From the NCBI GenBank assembly GCA_016178785.1, contig JACOSO010000081.1, positions 1-47,937 on the forward strand: a DNA stretch of 47,937 bases. The letters are read 5' to 3'. The notes beneath the pieces were generated by a model, which saw nothing but the letters and a program-made list of their open reading frames with translations, did no database searches and was not told the DNA's origin. Of this stretch, positions 27,020-36,024 are shown piece by piece; the stretch's first letter is position 1; each line of letters starts with the position of its first letter. The DNA comes from Bacteroidota bacterium (GTDB lineage: Bacteria; Bacteroidota; Bacteroidia; Cytophagales; Cyclobacteriaceae). The translations under genes were made by a program, and so were the position numbers.

Positions 27020-27063
27020 ATTGGTTAGTGATTGTCCATTATTAGGTAACAATATTAACCAAT
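27020..27063. repeat. Inverted repeat in a divergent intergenic region
   Basis: ATTGGTTA (27020-27027) pairs with TTAACCAAT (27055-27063) around a 27-base spacer between the divergent DUF4442 and saccharopine-dehydrogenase-like genes. It could be a regulator site or part of both promoters. Confidence 0.4.
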
Positions 27064-27104
27064 CACGAATCAACAATTGACTAAGAACGATTAACGTACA
27101 AAAA

Positions 27105-28232
27105 ATGCAAAAGAAAATTATAGTGCTCGGAGCAGGGCTTGTGGGTCACGTAATGGCTAAGGACCTCTCTAAAAATTTTGACGTAACTGCTGCCGACATT
27201 AATGAAGATGCACTCAAGGCCGTGGAAGCCCATGGAATAAAAACGTTGAAAGCTGATCTTTCAGATCGTGACCGACTGAAATCACTCCTTCAGCCATTCG
27301 ATCTAGTAGTGGGCTCTGTACCCGGATTTATGGGGCTAAAAAATGCCCAGGCTGTTATTGAAGCAGGGAAAAATATGGTTGATATTTCATTTTTTCCAGA
27401 AGATCCATTCCAATTGGATGAGGCGGCCAGGAAAAAAAATGTAACGATCATTACTGATTGTGGTGTTGCCCCCGGCATGGGAAATATCATTCTGGGTTAT
27501 CATGATAAGCGAATGAAAATCGATTCGTATGAGTGTCTGGTTGGCGGCCTTCCAGCTATCCGCGAATGGCCTTATGAATACAAAGCGGTATTCTCCCCCA
27601 TCGATGTAATTGAAGAATACATTCGCCCTGCACGTTATGTTCAAAATCATACCATGATCACGAAAGAAGCCCTTTCAGATACGGAGTTGATACATTTCGA
27701 TGGCGTTGGCACTCTTGAGTCCTGGAATTCAGACGGATTGCGGTCTCTCATCAAAACAATGCCACACATCCCAAACATGATTGAAAAGACTTTGCGCTAT
27801 CCCGGATGTGTAGAATATTTGAGAGTACTTCGCGAAACGGGTTTCTTTTCACACGAAGAAATTGAAGTAAAGGGAATAAAAATCAAACCTGTGGATGTTA
27901 CTGCCAAACTTCTCTTCCCAAAATGGAAGCTTAAACCGGGCGAAGAGGAATTTACAGTGATGCGTATTCGTATGGACGGAACCGAGGATGGCAAGCCAAA
28001 AAAATACGAATACAATTTGCTCGACCGAACAGAAAAATCGAGTGGTACTTTGTCGATGGCGAGAACTACGGGTTACACGTGCACGGCAGTTTCGCATTTG
28101 GTGCTAAATGGGCAATTCAACCGCAAAGGAATTTGTCCTCCCGAATACGTTGGCGAAAAAGAATCGGATTTTGATTTTGTAGTAAAATATTTGGCTGATC
28201 GCGGTGTACTATACAAAAAGAAAGAGAGTTAA
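27105..28232 (+). CDS. Saccharopine dehydrogenase-family oxidoreductase
   Basis: A 375-residue NAD(P)-dependent enzyme. The Rossmann start is KKIIVLGAGLVGHVMAKDL (G-x-G-x-x-G at 9-14), then VTAADINEDAL with the acidic ribose-binding residue, FDLVVGSVPGF, and TDCGVAPGMGNIILG opening the second domain. It resembles the short lysine-6/saccharopine dehydrogenase-like group seen in Bacteroidota and archaea; a role in lysine catabolism or a related reductive step is plausible but not shown. Its stop is immediately followed by the ATG of the exonuclease gene. Confidence 0.85.
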   Translation: MQKKIIVLGAGLVGHVMAKDLSKNFDVTAADINEDALKAVEAHGIKTLKADLSDRDRLKSLLQPFDLVVGSVPGFMGLKNAQAVIEAGKNMVDISFFPEDPFQLDEAARKKNVTIITDCGVAPGMGNIILGYHDKRMKIDSYECLVGGLPAIREWPYEYKAVFSPIDVIEEYIRPARYVQNHTMITKEALSDTELIHFDGVGTLESWNSDGLRSLIKTMPHIPNMIEKTLRYPGCVEYLRVLRETGFFSHEEIEVKGIKIKPVDVTAKLLFPKWKLKPGEEEFTVMRIRMDGTEDGKPKKYEYNLLDRTEKSSGTLSMARTTGYTCTAVSHLVLNGQFNRKGICPPEYVGEKESDFDFVVKYLADRGVLYKKKES

Positions 28233-28829
28233 ATGTCGCATCAGCTTTTTTCAAAAACCACTATCACTAACGAAGAAATCAATGCGCTTCCGTTGGGTGC
28301 ATTTGAGGGAAAAATTTTTTTAGTTGATCAGGTCGAAGACCTTGCGAATATTTTTTCGGAGATCAATCGGCATGAAGTTGTTGGGTTTGATACTGAAACA
28401 AAACCCGTGTTTGTGCGGGGGCATCAAAACAAAGTGGCGCTCATGCAAGTGGCATTGCCTGATAAAGTCTTTTTGATTCGGATTAACAAGACCGGAGTTC
28501 AGCCGGAGATCATTAACTTCCTGGAAAGCGAAGCCATCTTGAAAGCAGGAGTTGCACTCCGCGATGATATTAAAGCACTCCAACGGTTAAAGAGATTTTC
28601 ACCGAAAGGTGTAATCGAACTTGCCGATATGGCAAAGAAAGCCGGCCTTATGGAAGAAGGCGTTAAAAAACTTACGGGGCTTTTGCTCGGATTTCGAGTT
28701 TCAAAAACTGCACAAACCAGCAATTGGGAAGCTTCTGTGCTAAACGAAAAGCAAATCACTTATGCTGCCACTGATGCGTGGGTTTGCCTGGGAATTTATA
28801 AGAAACTGAAATTGGTAGAGAGAAGCTAA
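28233..28829 (+). CDS. 3'-5' exonuclease, RNase D/DEDDy type
   Basis: A 198-residue exonuclease domain without the HRDC domains of RNase D. Active-site residues are visible: Asp53 and Glu55 in GFDTETKP, Asp111/Asp112 in GVALRDDIKAL, and Tyr177-x3-Asp181 in YAATDAW, giving the DEDDy set. It degrades RNA or DNA 3' ends; the substrate is unknown. It is directly coupled to the upstream dehydrogenase (TAA then ATG with no gap). Its stop codon overlaps the stop of the convergent DUF4136 gene. Confidence 0.9.
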   Translation: MSHQLFSKTTITNEEINALPLGAFEGKIFLVDQVEDLANIFSEINRHEVVGFDTETKPVFVRGHQNKVALMQVALPDKVFLIRINKTGVQPEIINFLESEAILKAGVALRDDIKALQRLKRFSPKGVIELADMAKKAGLMEEGVKKLTGLLLGFRVSKTAQTSNWEASVLNEKQITYAATDAWVCLGIYKKLKLVERS

Positions 28830-29347
28830 CCCTTCTTCTTCCTTACGGGTTTTGCAAACTTTTTAAAGCCCCGCTCAACAATCATATCGATGGTACGCTC
28901 ACCCTCAGCTCCCACCACATCAGCTACAGAATTGATGCGCCACACCAAAAAATTGCTTTTGTCATTCAGGTCAATAATTAAACTGGTTTGATTATAGTTG
29001 CGCGACCATGTGGTGGCGGTAGATCCCGGTGTTTGACCCAACGGGCCAATCGCTTGCATATCTGAACGTGCCATGGTTCCAACGGCATAGGTAACAATTA
29101 AATCAGCGTTAGCTTCAGCACGTTTCAGTCCCTTAAATTCCAGTTCACGCGTTACTCCGTTTTTAATCCACTTATCTATGGTAGCATCGCTCACCTGTTT
29201 CTGATCTTGCGGTGTGATCACCTGGCTTTCGCCAAAAGAAAAAGTTTTGTATTTGGTAAAGTCATGCTTCTTGTCGTACTCTACTTTTATTTCCTGGCCG
29301 AAAGCGGAAATTGAGATAAAAAATAAAACAATCACAGAAAATTTCAT
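28826..29347 (-). CDS. DUF4136 exported protein
   Basis: A 173-residue protein with signal peptide MKFSVIVLFFISISAFGQ, lacking a lipobox Cys. The body has VEYDKKHDFTKYKTFSF, LEFKGLKRAEANADLIVTYAVG and a late strand with SLIIDLNDKSNFLVWRINSVADV, the DUF4136 pattern. It is probably periplasmic or outer-membrane associated; function unknown. I use the ATG at 29347 because the frame to 29374 adds nine residues ahead of the signal. It converges on the exonuclease gene with stop codons overlapping (28826-28829). Confidence 0.85.
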   Translation of the reverse strand: MKFSVIVLFFISISAFGQEIKVEYDKKHDFTKYKTFSFGESQVITPQDQKQVSDATIDKWIKNGVTRELEFKGLKRAEANADLIVTYAVGTMARSDMQAIGPLGQTPGSTATTWSRNYNQTSLIIDLNDKSNFLVWRINSVADVVGAEGERTIDMIVERGFKKFAKPVRKKKG

Positions 29348-29406
29348 GTCTAAAGATATTCTAAAAGAAGGCATTAGGCAATAGGCATTACGCAGTCAAT
29401 AACCCG

Positions 29407-30306
29407 CTAAGCTCTCGGATGAAACTCTTGAATCACTTGTCTTAAGTAATCTCGATCAAGATGCGTATAAATTTCTGTTGTAGTAATCGAGGCATGCCCC
29501 AACATTTCTTGCACTGCACGAAGGTCAGCGCCACCTTCGATCAAGTGTGTTGCAAATGAATGTCGAAATGTGTGAGGGCTTATTGTTTTTTTTAATCCAA
29601 TTTTTTCGGCCAGGCCTTTGATCACCAAAAAAATCATCACGCGTGTGAGCTTGCGGCCCCTTCGGTTGAGAAACACATAATTTTCAAAACTCTTTTGTAC
29701 AGGCCCATGCACGCGAACTTCGTCCACATAAATTTTCAAAAACTTCATGGCATCTCTTCCGATGGGCACCAACCGTTCCTTGTTGCCCTTGCCCAGCACT
29801 CTCAGAAACCCAATATCAAAATATACATTTGACAAGCGAAGATCGACTAACTCGCTTACTCGCAAACCTGAACTGTAAAGAGTTTCGAGCATCGCGCGAT
29901 TGCGTGCGCCTTCAGGAGACGACAGATCAATAGCGTCAAATAATTTTATAATGTCGTTATACTCTAAAGTGTCCGGAAGTTTGCGGCCAATCTTCGGGCC
30001 TTCAAGATGAACAGCAGGATTGTTGTCTATCAATTCTTCAAAGGCTAAATACTTAAAGAAGGCCTTAACTCCCGAAAGAATTCGTGCTTGCGAGTAGGCG
30101 CTCATTCCAAGCTCATTGATATAATGAATAAATTTTTGAAGCTCTTTTGTGGTGATTTTAAGTGGTTTGGATTTCGAGCCTGATAACTCAATGAATTGAT
30201 GCAACTTCTCGATATCACGCAAATAAGCATCGATTGAATTTTGCGCAAGAGATCGTTCCAATTTTAAGTACTGGCCAAATTGCTTGATGTAAGTACTCCA
30301 ATTCAA
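29407..30306 (-). CDS. xerD: Tyrosine site-specific recombinase XerD
   Basis: A 299-residue recombinase resolving chromosome dimers at dif with XerC. Counting from the longest frame (start 30354), the catalytic set is Arg165 (SSGLRVSEL), Lys189 (LGKGNKERLVP), His261-x2-Arg264 (SPHTFRHSFATH), His287 (LGHASITTTEIY) and Tyr296, all intact. The N-terminal SAM-like domain has LKLERSLAQNSIDAYLRD. No ATG precedes the core; I choose TTG at 30306 because homologues start at MNWSTYIKQF. TTG at 30354 would give 315 residues. It stands alone, without integron or phage context, so a housekeeping role is likely. Confidence 0.92.
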   Translation of the reverse strand: MNWSTYIKQFGQYLKLERSLAQNSIDAYLRDIEKLHQFIELSGSKSKPLKITTKELQKFIHYINELGMSAYSQARILSGVKAFFKYLAFEELIDNNPAVHLEGPKIGRKLPDTLEYNDIIKLFDAIDLSSPEGARNRAMLETLYSSGLRVSELVDLRLSNVYFDIGFLRVLGKGNKERLVPIGRDAMKFLKIYVDEVRVHGPVQKSFENYVFLNRRGRKLTRVMIFLVIKGLAEKIGLKKTISPHTFRHSFATHLIEGGADLRAVQEMLGHASITTTEIYTHLDRDYLRQVIQEFHPRA

Positions 30307-30428
30307 AATTGATCCATTCGTGTTACCTTGCAAGGTAAATAATTCAAGGTTCAAGGTTCAATGTTTAAAGTCAAAAATGCATAATACACTCTAGACAACC
30401 TTAAACTTTGCACTTAGACCTCTCACCT

Positions 30429-30851
30429 ATGAAAATCCAGATCATCAACGGCCCCAATCTCAACTTACTTGGCAAACGAGAGACAGATGTTTATGGCAAC
30501 GAGCCATTTGAAAAATACTTCGATAAACTAAAACAACGTTTTCCAACAGTTGAGTTGCATTATTTCCAATCGAATGTCGAAGGCGAGATCATCAATCAAT
30601 TGCACAAGGTCGGTTTTGATTACCAAGGAATTGTTTTAAATGCAGGAGCTTATACGCATACTTCCGTTGCTATTCACGATGCTATTGCTGCTGTCAAAAC
30701 ACCCGTAGTAGAAGTTCACATCAGCAACATCTACGCTCGCGAAGAGTTTCGTCACTTAAGTTTGATCACTTCCAAATGCGCAGGTCTGATTACAGGCTTT
30801 GGACTCGAGGGTTACGCCATGGCTGTGAATTATTTGGTCAATACTCGATAG
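30429..30851 (+). CDS. aroQ: 3-dehydroquinate dehydratase, type II
   Basis: A 140-residue enzyme of the shikimate pathway converting 3-dehydroquinate to 3-dehydroshikimate. It has IINGPNLNLLGKRETDVYG (with the catalytic-loop Arg and Tyr), FFQSN-like YFQSNVEGEIINQLH, GIVLNAGAYTHTSVAIHDA and VEVHISNIYAREEFRH. The ATG at 30429 matches the family start; an in-frame TTG at 30408 is not needed. It is divergent from xerD and convergent with dabB. Confidence 0.96.
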   Translation: MKIQIINGPNLNLLGKRETDVYGNEPFEKYFDKLKQRFPTVELHYFQSNVEGEIINQLHKVGFDYQGIVLNAGAYTHTSVAIHDAIAAVKTPVVEVHISNIYAREEFRHLSLITSKCAGLITGFGLEGYAMAVNYLVNTR

Positions 30852-30894
30852 TCAATTGTCTATAACTTACCTCTGCTATGGACAATAGACTATC
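30847..30894. terminator. Long inverted repeat between convergent aroQ and dabB
   Basis: GATAGTCAATTGTCTA (30847-30862) pairs with TGGACAATAGACTATC (30879-30894), 16 pairs with one mismatch and one G-T pair, around a 16-base spacer. It starts inside the aroQ stop codon and ends 13 bases from the dabB stop. It likely folds in both transcripts. It lacks a strong T tract, so it may be a stability element rather than a classic terminator. Confidence 0.55.
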
Positions 30895-30906
30895 GACTAT
30901 GGACTT

Positions 30907-32790
30907 TTAAGAAGAGCGGTACGCCATCTCGTACACCGACTTCACATGGGGCCCGAGGAACACACGCGCGTAAATTCGGATGATTGCCAGGCCATCCAAA
31001 ATAAAACTCAATGACGTAAACAACGCAAGGAGTGCTTGATCTTCGTGAATGTGTGTGAACACTAAATCCTCACCGATAAATGTTGGTGAAATTGGAAATC
31101 CCGAAACACCCAAACAGCAAATCAAAAACATTAACGAGATTTTTGGATGTCGGTAAGCATGACCATGAAACTGGTTGAGGTTGATATTGCCTTCAAACCG
31201 CTTCAATCTTCTTAGGCATAAATACCCAATGATCCCGAAAAACATGATGCCACTCAGATACATTATCGGTTGGCCATATTTAAAATTCTCGTTGAAGGAA
31301 ACAGCCAAAGCTACCCACAAGTGGTTCATGATGATCAATAGCCAGCTCAAACGGGTTATTTTTCTCTCTGTAAAAGCTTTCAGTACCATAATTAAAGCGA
31401 TCAATGAAAATAATATTGGCAGGCGTTCAACAATTTCAGGAGAAATGAATTCTTTGTTCATAAAACTGAACATCCCGACAAGGTAGGCAGGCACAAAAAA
31501 TATGATTACCCCATCTACCGTTAGAAAATTCAGTTTGTTTCCCAGCCACTTTAGAGGATTCCACATGTAGCGATACATCATCGAGTCAAGATTCCATTCT
31601 TTTACACACAAGATGTAAAGTGTGTTTGCCATTTTCTTCGGAAAATAGGATTCAATAGAGCGAGCCCGCGGAGAGAAGTTATAAAATTGTTCGCGTATAA
31701 GGTATGTTACCACCGAAGGAGAAACCAGCAACTGGTACGTACGCAAGAATGCATTTCCTGCAAAGTGAATGAGGGCGAGTGTTTCAAACCCGGCCGCAAG
31801 TTCGATAAAGATCAAACCGATCTGTCCCACTGAAGCATAAGCAATCTGACTTTTCACGGAAGACTGCACGCGCGCAATTCCTGTGGTGATGAAGGCGGTA
31901 AGAAAACCTATAACAGCGATGAGTATGCGCACGGAAGTTTGTTGTTCCCAAAACGGATAGGTTCTGAGCAAAAGAAATACACCGAGATGCACCGAAAGCG
32001 ATCCGTAAAAAATGGCGCTCGAAGGAGTTGGCCCTTCCATCGCACGTGGCAGCCACGATGAGAACGGAAGTTGCGCTGACTTAGCAACAGCCGAAATTAA
32101 AATCATCAGGGAAATAAATACGCCAATAAGCGTATGTGTTTGCAAGTGCTCGTGCACTACCGTGTAGTTGCTCAACGAGGCAAAAGTTACATTCTCATGC
32201 CAAAGGTGATGGCTCATCCACATCGCCAAGATCAAGCCGACATCAGCCACGCGATAAATTGAGAAGACTTTTACCGCATTCTTTACAGGCAAATATCTGT
32301 TTCTGTAGAAGGCAATGAGCAGGAATGACGAAACACCAAGCACCTCCCATCCGATGAAAAGTGTTTCAAGGTTTCCGGAAAGAACTGCAATATTATAACC
32401 AAGATAAAAAAACAAGATCGTGTTGAAGAAACGCTTGTAGCCCACCTCACGATGCAAATAATAGCGGCTATAAATCGTAACAAGAAAAGTGAGAAACGAT
32501 CCCACAAAAAGATATACCGCAGTAATTTGGTCAAAATAGAGGTCGATGAAAAATTCATAACCCTCGTTTTGATATAGCGTCAAGTATTTATGATCGAATG
32601 TTGGGCGTCCCGCCACCAACCAATAAACGATAAACGCACTGATGCTAAACCAATGCAGGCCCACCGTTAAATAGGCGGTTGCCGATAAAGCATCTTCATT
32701 CTTTTTGGAAATCATCATGCTGATGGCAAACCCAATGAACGGAATCAGTACAAAAATTTCGATAATCGTTGACATATCTATTGAAACCAT
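30907..32790 (-). CDS. dabB: DabB-like NuoL/MpsA-family proton-conducting subunit
   Basis: A 627-residue integral membrane protein of the NuoL/MrpA antiporter-like family with about 14-16 hydrophobic segments. It has IDLYFDQITAVYLFVGSFL, FLGYNIAVLSGNLETLFIGWEVLGVSSFLLI (with the channel Glu) and AVAKSAQLPFSSWLPRAMEGPTPSSAIFYGSLSVH, carrying the channel Lys and the WLPxAMEGPTP loop. It directly follows dabA with a 2-base gap. In DAB/MpsAB systems this subunit lets cations flow to drive hydration and trapping of CO2 as bicarbonate by DabA. The pairing with DUF2309 is diagnostic; being part of complex I is unlikely. Confidence 0.9.
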   Translation of the reverse strand: MVSIDMSTIIEIFVLIPFIGFAISMMISKKNEDALSATAYLTVGLHWFSISAFIVYWLVAGRPTFDHKYLTLYQNEGYEFFIDLYFDQITAVYLFVGSFLTFLVTIYSRYYLHREVGYKRFFNTILFFYLGYNIAVLSGNLETLFIGWEVLGVSSFLLIAFYRNRYLPVKNAVKVFSIYRVADVGLILAMWMSHHLWHENVTFASLSNYTVVHEHLQTHTLIGVFISLMILISAVAKSAQLPFSSWLPRAMEGPTPSSAIFYGSLSVHLGVFLLLRTYPFWEQQTSVRILIAVIGFLTAFITTGIARVQSSVKSQIAYASVGQIGLIFIELAAGFETLALIHFAGNAFLRTYQLLVSPSVVTYLIREQFYNFSPRARSIESYFPKKMANTLYILCVKEWNLDSMMYRYMWNPLKWLGNKLNFLTVDGVIIFFVPAYLVGMFSFMNKEFISPEIVERLPILFSLIALIMVLKAFTERKITRLSWLLIIMNHLWVALAVSFNENFKYGQPIMYLSGIMFFGIIGYLCLRRLKRFEGNINLNQFHGHAYRHPKISLMFLICCLGVSGFPISPTFIGEDLVFTHIHEDQALLALFTSLSFILDGLAIIRIYARVFLGPHVKSVYEMAYRSS

Positions 32791-32792
32791 AA

Positions 32793-35294
32793 CTAGGCGA
32801 GCTCGTAAACGGGTAAATTATCTTCATGTTTTTCGAAAAGCGGCATTACATCGGCCACTTTGTCGATTTTCTTCGTCAGCGGTTCATAAGGGTAAAATTG
32901 TCCTTCCTTGAAAACCGATAACTCGTAGGTCTCAGGATTGACTGCAATCAAATGCACCCACTCGTTGATGAACCATTCATAAGTTTCTGGTGAGCGCTGA
33001 ATTGTTTCCAACAGCACATTCGGAAAATGTTCAACGATCATCAATAAGCGCACCGGGTCATGGACTTCAATCATCTGACTTGGAAGGCCCGGACGCAAAT
33101 CGCCATCAATTCCGTTGGCAACACCGAAAAGCCCCATCACGTTGTGAGGAAGCTTTGTCCCCGCTCCTAACTTTTGGTTGTCGACACGCGAGAAAAAATA
33201 TTCGAGATTAATACCTCCGCAAACCGGAGCAGCAGGCTTTAGAATATTCAGCAAATATTTACCATCAGGATCGATCGCATAATTGTAAGAATTGTGAAAG
33301 GCCCTTCTATCTAAAAACAAATTCTTAGATAGAGATCTGCGAGCGACAATGCAAAGCGCATTCGTTGCGTGATTCAATTCAGGTCTCGGCTCGAACAATG
33401 AAACCGAGCGTTTCTTCACTTCGTCATGAACTTTAGCAGGGCTCAATTTCGAATCGAGCAACACAAATCTTCTCGATCTCTCTTTTGAGTTATTGTCAAG
33501 GGCCGAATGGAATAATTTTTCATTGCGATGATGAAGCTCGCGGTTGGCTGGCGTCAGTGAGTGTTCATCGAAGAACATGATTTCATCACGTGTGGTGTCA
33601 TGCAACCCACCCACGAATTGAGTGCTTGATGGAATTACAATTCCTTTGGATGCTAATATCTTCCGCACTTCAAGATGGTTGGCCATGAAGCATGCAACAC
33701 GCGCATTCACTGAACCTGGTCTTCCAGAACACGCTCCGCAGTCATAAGCAGCATAGTGAGGGTTGTTGACGCTGCTTGAACCGTGGCCAATCAAATAAAC
33801 AATCGGTGCAAAATCTTTTACGAGGCCGGTGCTCATCAGCAAACCTTCCAAACGTTGCGCCATTTCCGATACGGTGAATCCGATCTGTAAGCCATTTTCT
33901 TTGTCATCCGGATTTTTGTTCTCAATAGTGAGTTGAGAAAATTTATCGTGGTGCTGAAACGACAAAGCCGTGGCCGGACTAATCGATGGCCTGAAAATGT
34001 TGATTGCCAATTTCAAAGCCGACCAGAAGCCAAGTACTTGAGAGAAAATAAAGCCAGAATAAAACGAAGTGGCATGTTTTGAAAAATGAGCATCTTGTCC
34101 GCGCTTACCTTTTTTATCCATCTCCTTGATAAGGTATTTTGGATTGACGGGTGCCGGGCAGACTTTGGTATAGAATTTTCCGTCTTCGGGCTGGTAAAAG
34201 AACTCAACGCTGAAAAATCCAGGAGTAGCAAATGTTTCACATTGCGGATCAGCCTTTTCGAGATAGCGCCTGAAGGAATCCTCGCGATCATCGATGCAAA
34301 AGAAAGCCTGAAAAGTTTTGGATGCTGATGACTGATGATTTGTCACCTTCGGGGCCCAACGAATTCCTGCCAGCACCTGATCGTAGTAACTCCACTCAAA
34401 GGCTTCTTGCCAAATTGAAATCACTTCGCGCACTTCGGTTTCTTTAACTTCTGCAAACAGATCTTCCGGTTTTTTCTCGATATGATCGGCCAATGGTGTC
34501 CAGTTACTCCCAAAATGATAATCCATTGCATCGATCTCAAGCAGCAATTCAAAGACAATCAAGTCGCGCATCGAAATCTTTTTTGTGTCCAGCAAAGTCT
34601 GAGGATTGCTTTCTACAATCGACACCATGCCCGACCAGCCCTGATGTGCAAACTGCTGATCAAACAAATATTGCTTATAGAGCGACTCATCGCCAACCAG
34701 CATTTTCAAAAGGCCGTTGATTGTGCAATCGCCCTCAAGTAAAATTTTTCTTGCTTTCTTTTTTCTGAAAAAACTAGCGAGGCTGTTTTTCTCCATCTCT
34801 CGAAGGGAATCCAGAAACTCAAGTCCTTTCACCGGAAAACTCCAAATGGAAATTCCCTGATCAAGATAACTACAAAGGATTCTGAAAAGGATTGGATGCA
34901 CTAATGAATCCATATCAATGCGATAATGCCTCTTCCAGTTAGAGCGCAGCACACCAATACGAGGAGAAGGCACAGGAAGATATTTCCGATGGAGTGCCTT
35001 CTCTTTCCACAACTCAGCCAGCTCTTCTCCTTTTCTTTCCTTTACAATTCTTTCGAGAATGTCTTCTCGTATTTTGCCTTGTTTGTACAAAGTGCGAAAC
35101 TCTTCAATCTTCAGCGAAACACTATGGCCGAACATCTGCGAAGCATGGCGAATGGCCTTGTGAAATTTCATTTTCTGATAAGCCTGCAATGTATTCTGGT
35201 GAATGAAATCCTTTAGTGCCGATTGTTCAGGTAAATAATGCTTCAGCTGGTGAATCACTTCATGTTCATCAAATAAATTATTTTCAGTGTTCAT
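32793..35294 (-). CDS. dabA: DabA, DUF2309 inorganic-carbon accumulation subunit
   Basis: An 833-residue soluble or peripheral protein with a beta-carbonic-anhydrase-like zinc site. The metal-site residues known for DabA are present: Cys333 and Asp335 in FFCIDDREDS, His504 in LIGHGSSS and Cys519 in YDCGACSGRPG. The N-terminal third is helical (HEVIHQLKHYLPEQSALKDFIHQN), and the C-terminus has HNVMGLFGVANGIDGDLRPGLPSQMIEVHDPVRLL, a DUF2309 hallmark. With DabB it should convert cytoplasmic CO2 to bicarbonate one-way, driven by ion flow. In a heterotroph this would supply bicarbonate to carboxylases, as MpsAB does in Staphylococcus. The length is typical. It is probably transcribed with the small gene upstream and dabB downstream. 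Confidence 0.93.
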   Translation of the reverse strand: MNTENNLFDEHEVIHQLKHYLPEQSALKDFIHQNTLQAYQKMKFHKAIRHASQMFGHSVSLKIEEFRTLYKQGKIREDILERIVKERKGEELAELWKEKALHRKYLPVPSPRIGVLRSNWKRHYRIDMDSLVHPILFRILCSYLDQGISIWSFPVKGLEFLDSLREMEKNSLASFFRKKKARKILLEGDCTINGLLKMLVGDESLYKQYLFDQQFAHQGWSGMVSIVESNPQTLLDTKKISMRDLIVFELLLEIDAMDYHFGSNWTPLADHIEKKPEDLFAEVKETEVREVISIWQEAFEWSYYDQVLAGIRWAPKVTNHQSSASKTFQAFFCIDDREDSFRRYLEKADPQCETFATPGFFSVEFFYQPEDGKFYTKVCPAPVNPKYLIKEMDKKGKRGQDAHFSKHATSFYSGFIFSQVLGFWSALKLAINIFRPSISPATALSFQHHDKFSQLTIENKNPDDKENGLQIGFTVSEMAQRLEGLLMSTGLVKDFAPIVYLIGHGSSSVNNPHYAAYDCGACSGRPGSVNARVACFMANHLEVRKILASKGIVIPSSTQFVGGLHDTTRDEIMFFDEHSLTPANRELHHRNEKLFHSALDNNSKERSRRFVLLDSKLSPAKVHDEVKKRSVSLFEPRPELNHATNALCIVARRSLSKNLFLDRRAFHNSYNYAIDPDGKYLLNILKPAAPVCGGINLEYFFSRVDNQKLGAGTKLPHNVMGLFGVANGIDGDLRPGLPSQMIEVHDPVRLLMIVEHFPNVLLETIQRSPETYEWFINEWVHLIAVNPETYELSVFKEGQFYPYEPLTKKIDKVADVMPLFEKHEDNLPVYELA

Positions 35295-35382
35295 TTAAAT
35301 CGTAGGATAAACTTTTTGAAAAATGAATTAAGAAGTGGACAAAGGTCCTCAAAAGGATAGGTTTGTCCAATAAGGCGACAAA

Positions 35383-35742
35383 TCAGATGATAAGAGAGCG
35401 CTGGGCTAAATAAATAGGAACAGGTTGAAGGATGTCATCAGGATACGAGGTCTGATGATTAATCCAAATTTGGTCGCGAAGTGAAACAAACGCGAATGCT
35501 TCGGCAGGAATGTAAAACAATGAGAATCCGCTTTGAAATTCGTCATTGGCCTCTTCTTCTTTTTCCTCAAATGGAAATTGGGAGTCAGGATTAACAGGCA
35601 GCGATCCTTGTTTTGAAATGGAGCAATCTTGGTTTTGCTGGCAGTTCTTAACCTCTGCAAGGGAAAGTGAAACAGAATAGGTGAATAAAAAAACAGCCGC
35701 CAGTGTGCTTATCATTGAGCCGATCTGTTTTATCTGTTTCAT
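35383..35742 (-). CDS. Small exported protein upstream of dabA, no family recognised
   Basis: A 119-residue protein if started at ATG 35742 (the frame continues to a TTG at 35769). It has a signal-like start MKQIKQIGSMISTLAAVFLFTYSVSLSLA, two cysteines close together (NCQQNQDC), an acidic block (FPFEEKEEEANDEF) and a hydrophobic ending, VPIYLAQRSLII. I do not recognise a family. The layout, signal then polar Cys region then acidic block then terminal R-S/L-hydrophobic stretch, resembles the small gene at 43544-43909 on the far side of the hydrogenase-like operon. It is first in the presumed dabA-dabB transcript, 88 bases ahead of dabA. Confidence 0.6.
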   Translation of the reverse strand: MKQIKQIGSMISTLAAVFLFTYSVSLSLAEVKNCQQNQDCSISKQGSLPVNPDSQFPFEEKEEEANDEFQSGFSLFYIPAEAFAFVSLRDQIWINHQTSYPDDILQPVPIYLAQRSLII

Positions 35743-36024
35743 GAGAGGGCAAATGTAAATAAAATCCAAATTATTTATGCGAATGATTTTTACGGAATGA
35801 TTGACAAAATGTTTTTGTTCAATTGTACTATCACCAAACGGCTCATCCCCCCTTTTCCATATAGGCGAAAGTTTAACAACATTATTACCCTAATTCTGTA
35901 AAGACTTTCTTCCGAGATGACAATACTAAATTTGGAAAGTCACGCCACTTTTGCCCCGCTCAACATCTGAGTTTCATAACTACGAAAGTTTTTTCATTAA
36001 ATTAGAGACGTTGGTATCGTTCAC
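35743..36024. promoter_or_regulatory. Divergent control region of the two halves of the island
   Basis: The 282-base gap separates the minus-strand small gene/dabA/dabB unit from the plus-strand hydrogenase-like operon, so both promoters should lie here. On the plus strand TAAATTTG at 35927-35934 fits the -7 consensus TANNTTTG, with only CTTTC at the -33 spacing. On the minus strand TACATTTG (35750-35757) also fits but is very close to the start. No clear operator palindrome was found. Confidence 0.4.

Noticed and set aside
29407..30306. Integrase of a mobile element
   Set aside because: The sequence reads as housekeeping XerD, and there are no phage, conjugation or direct-repeat boundaries around it.
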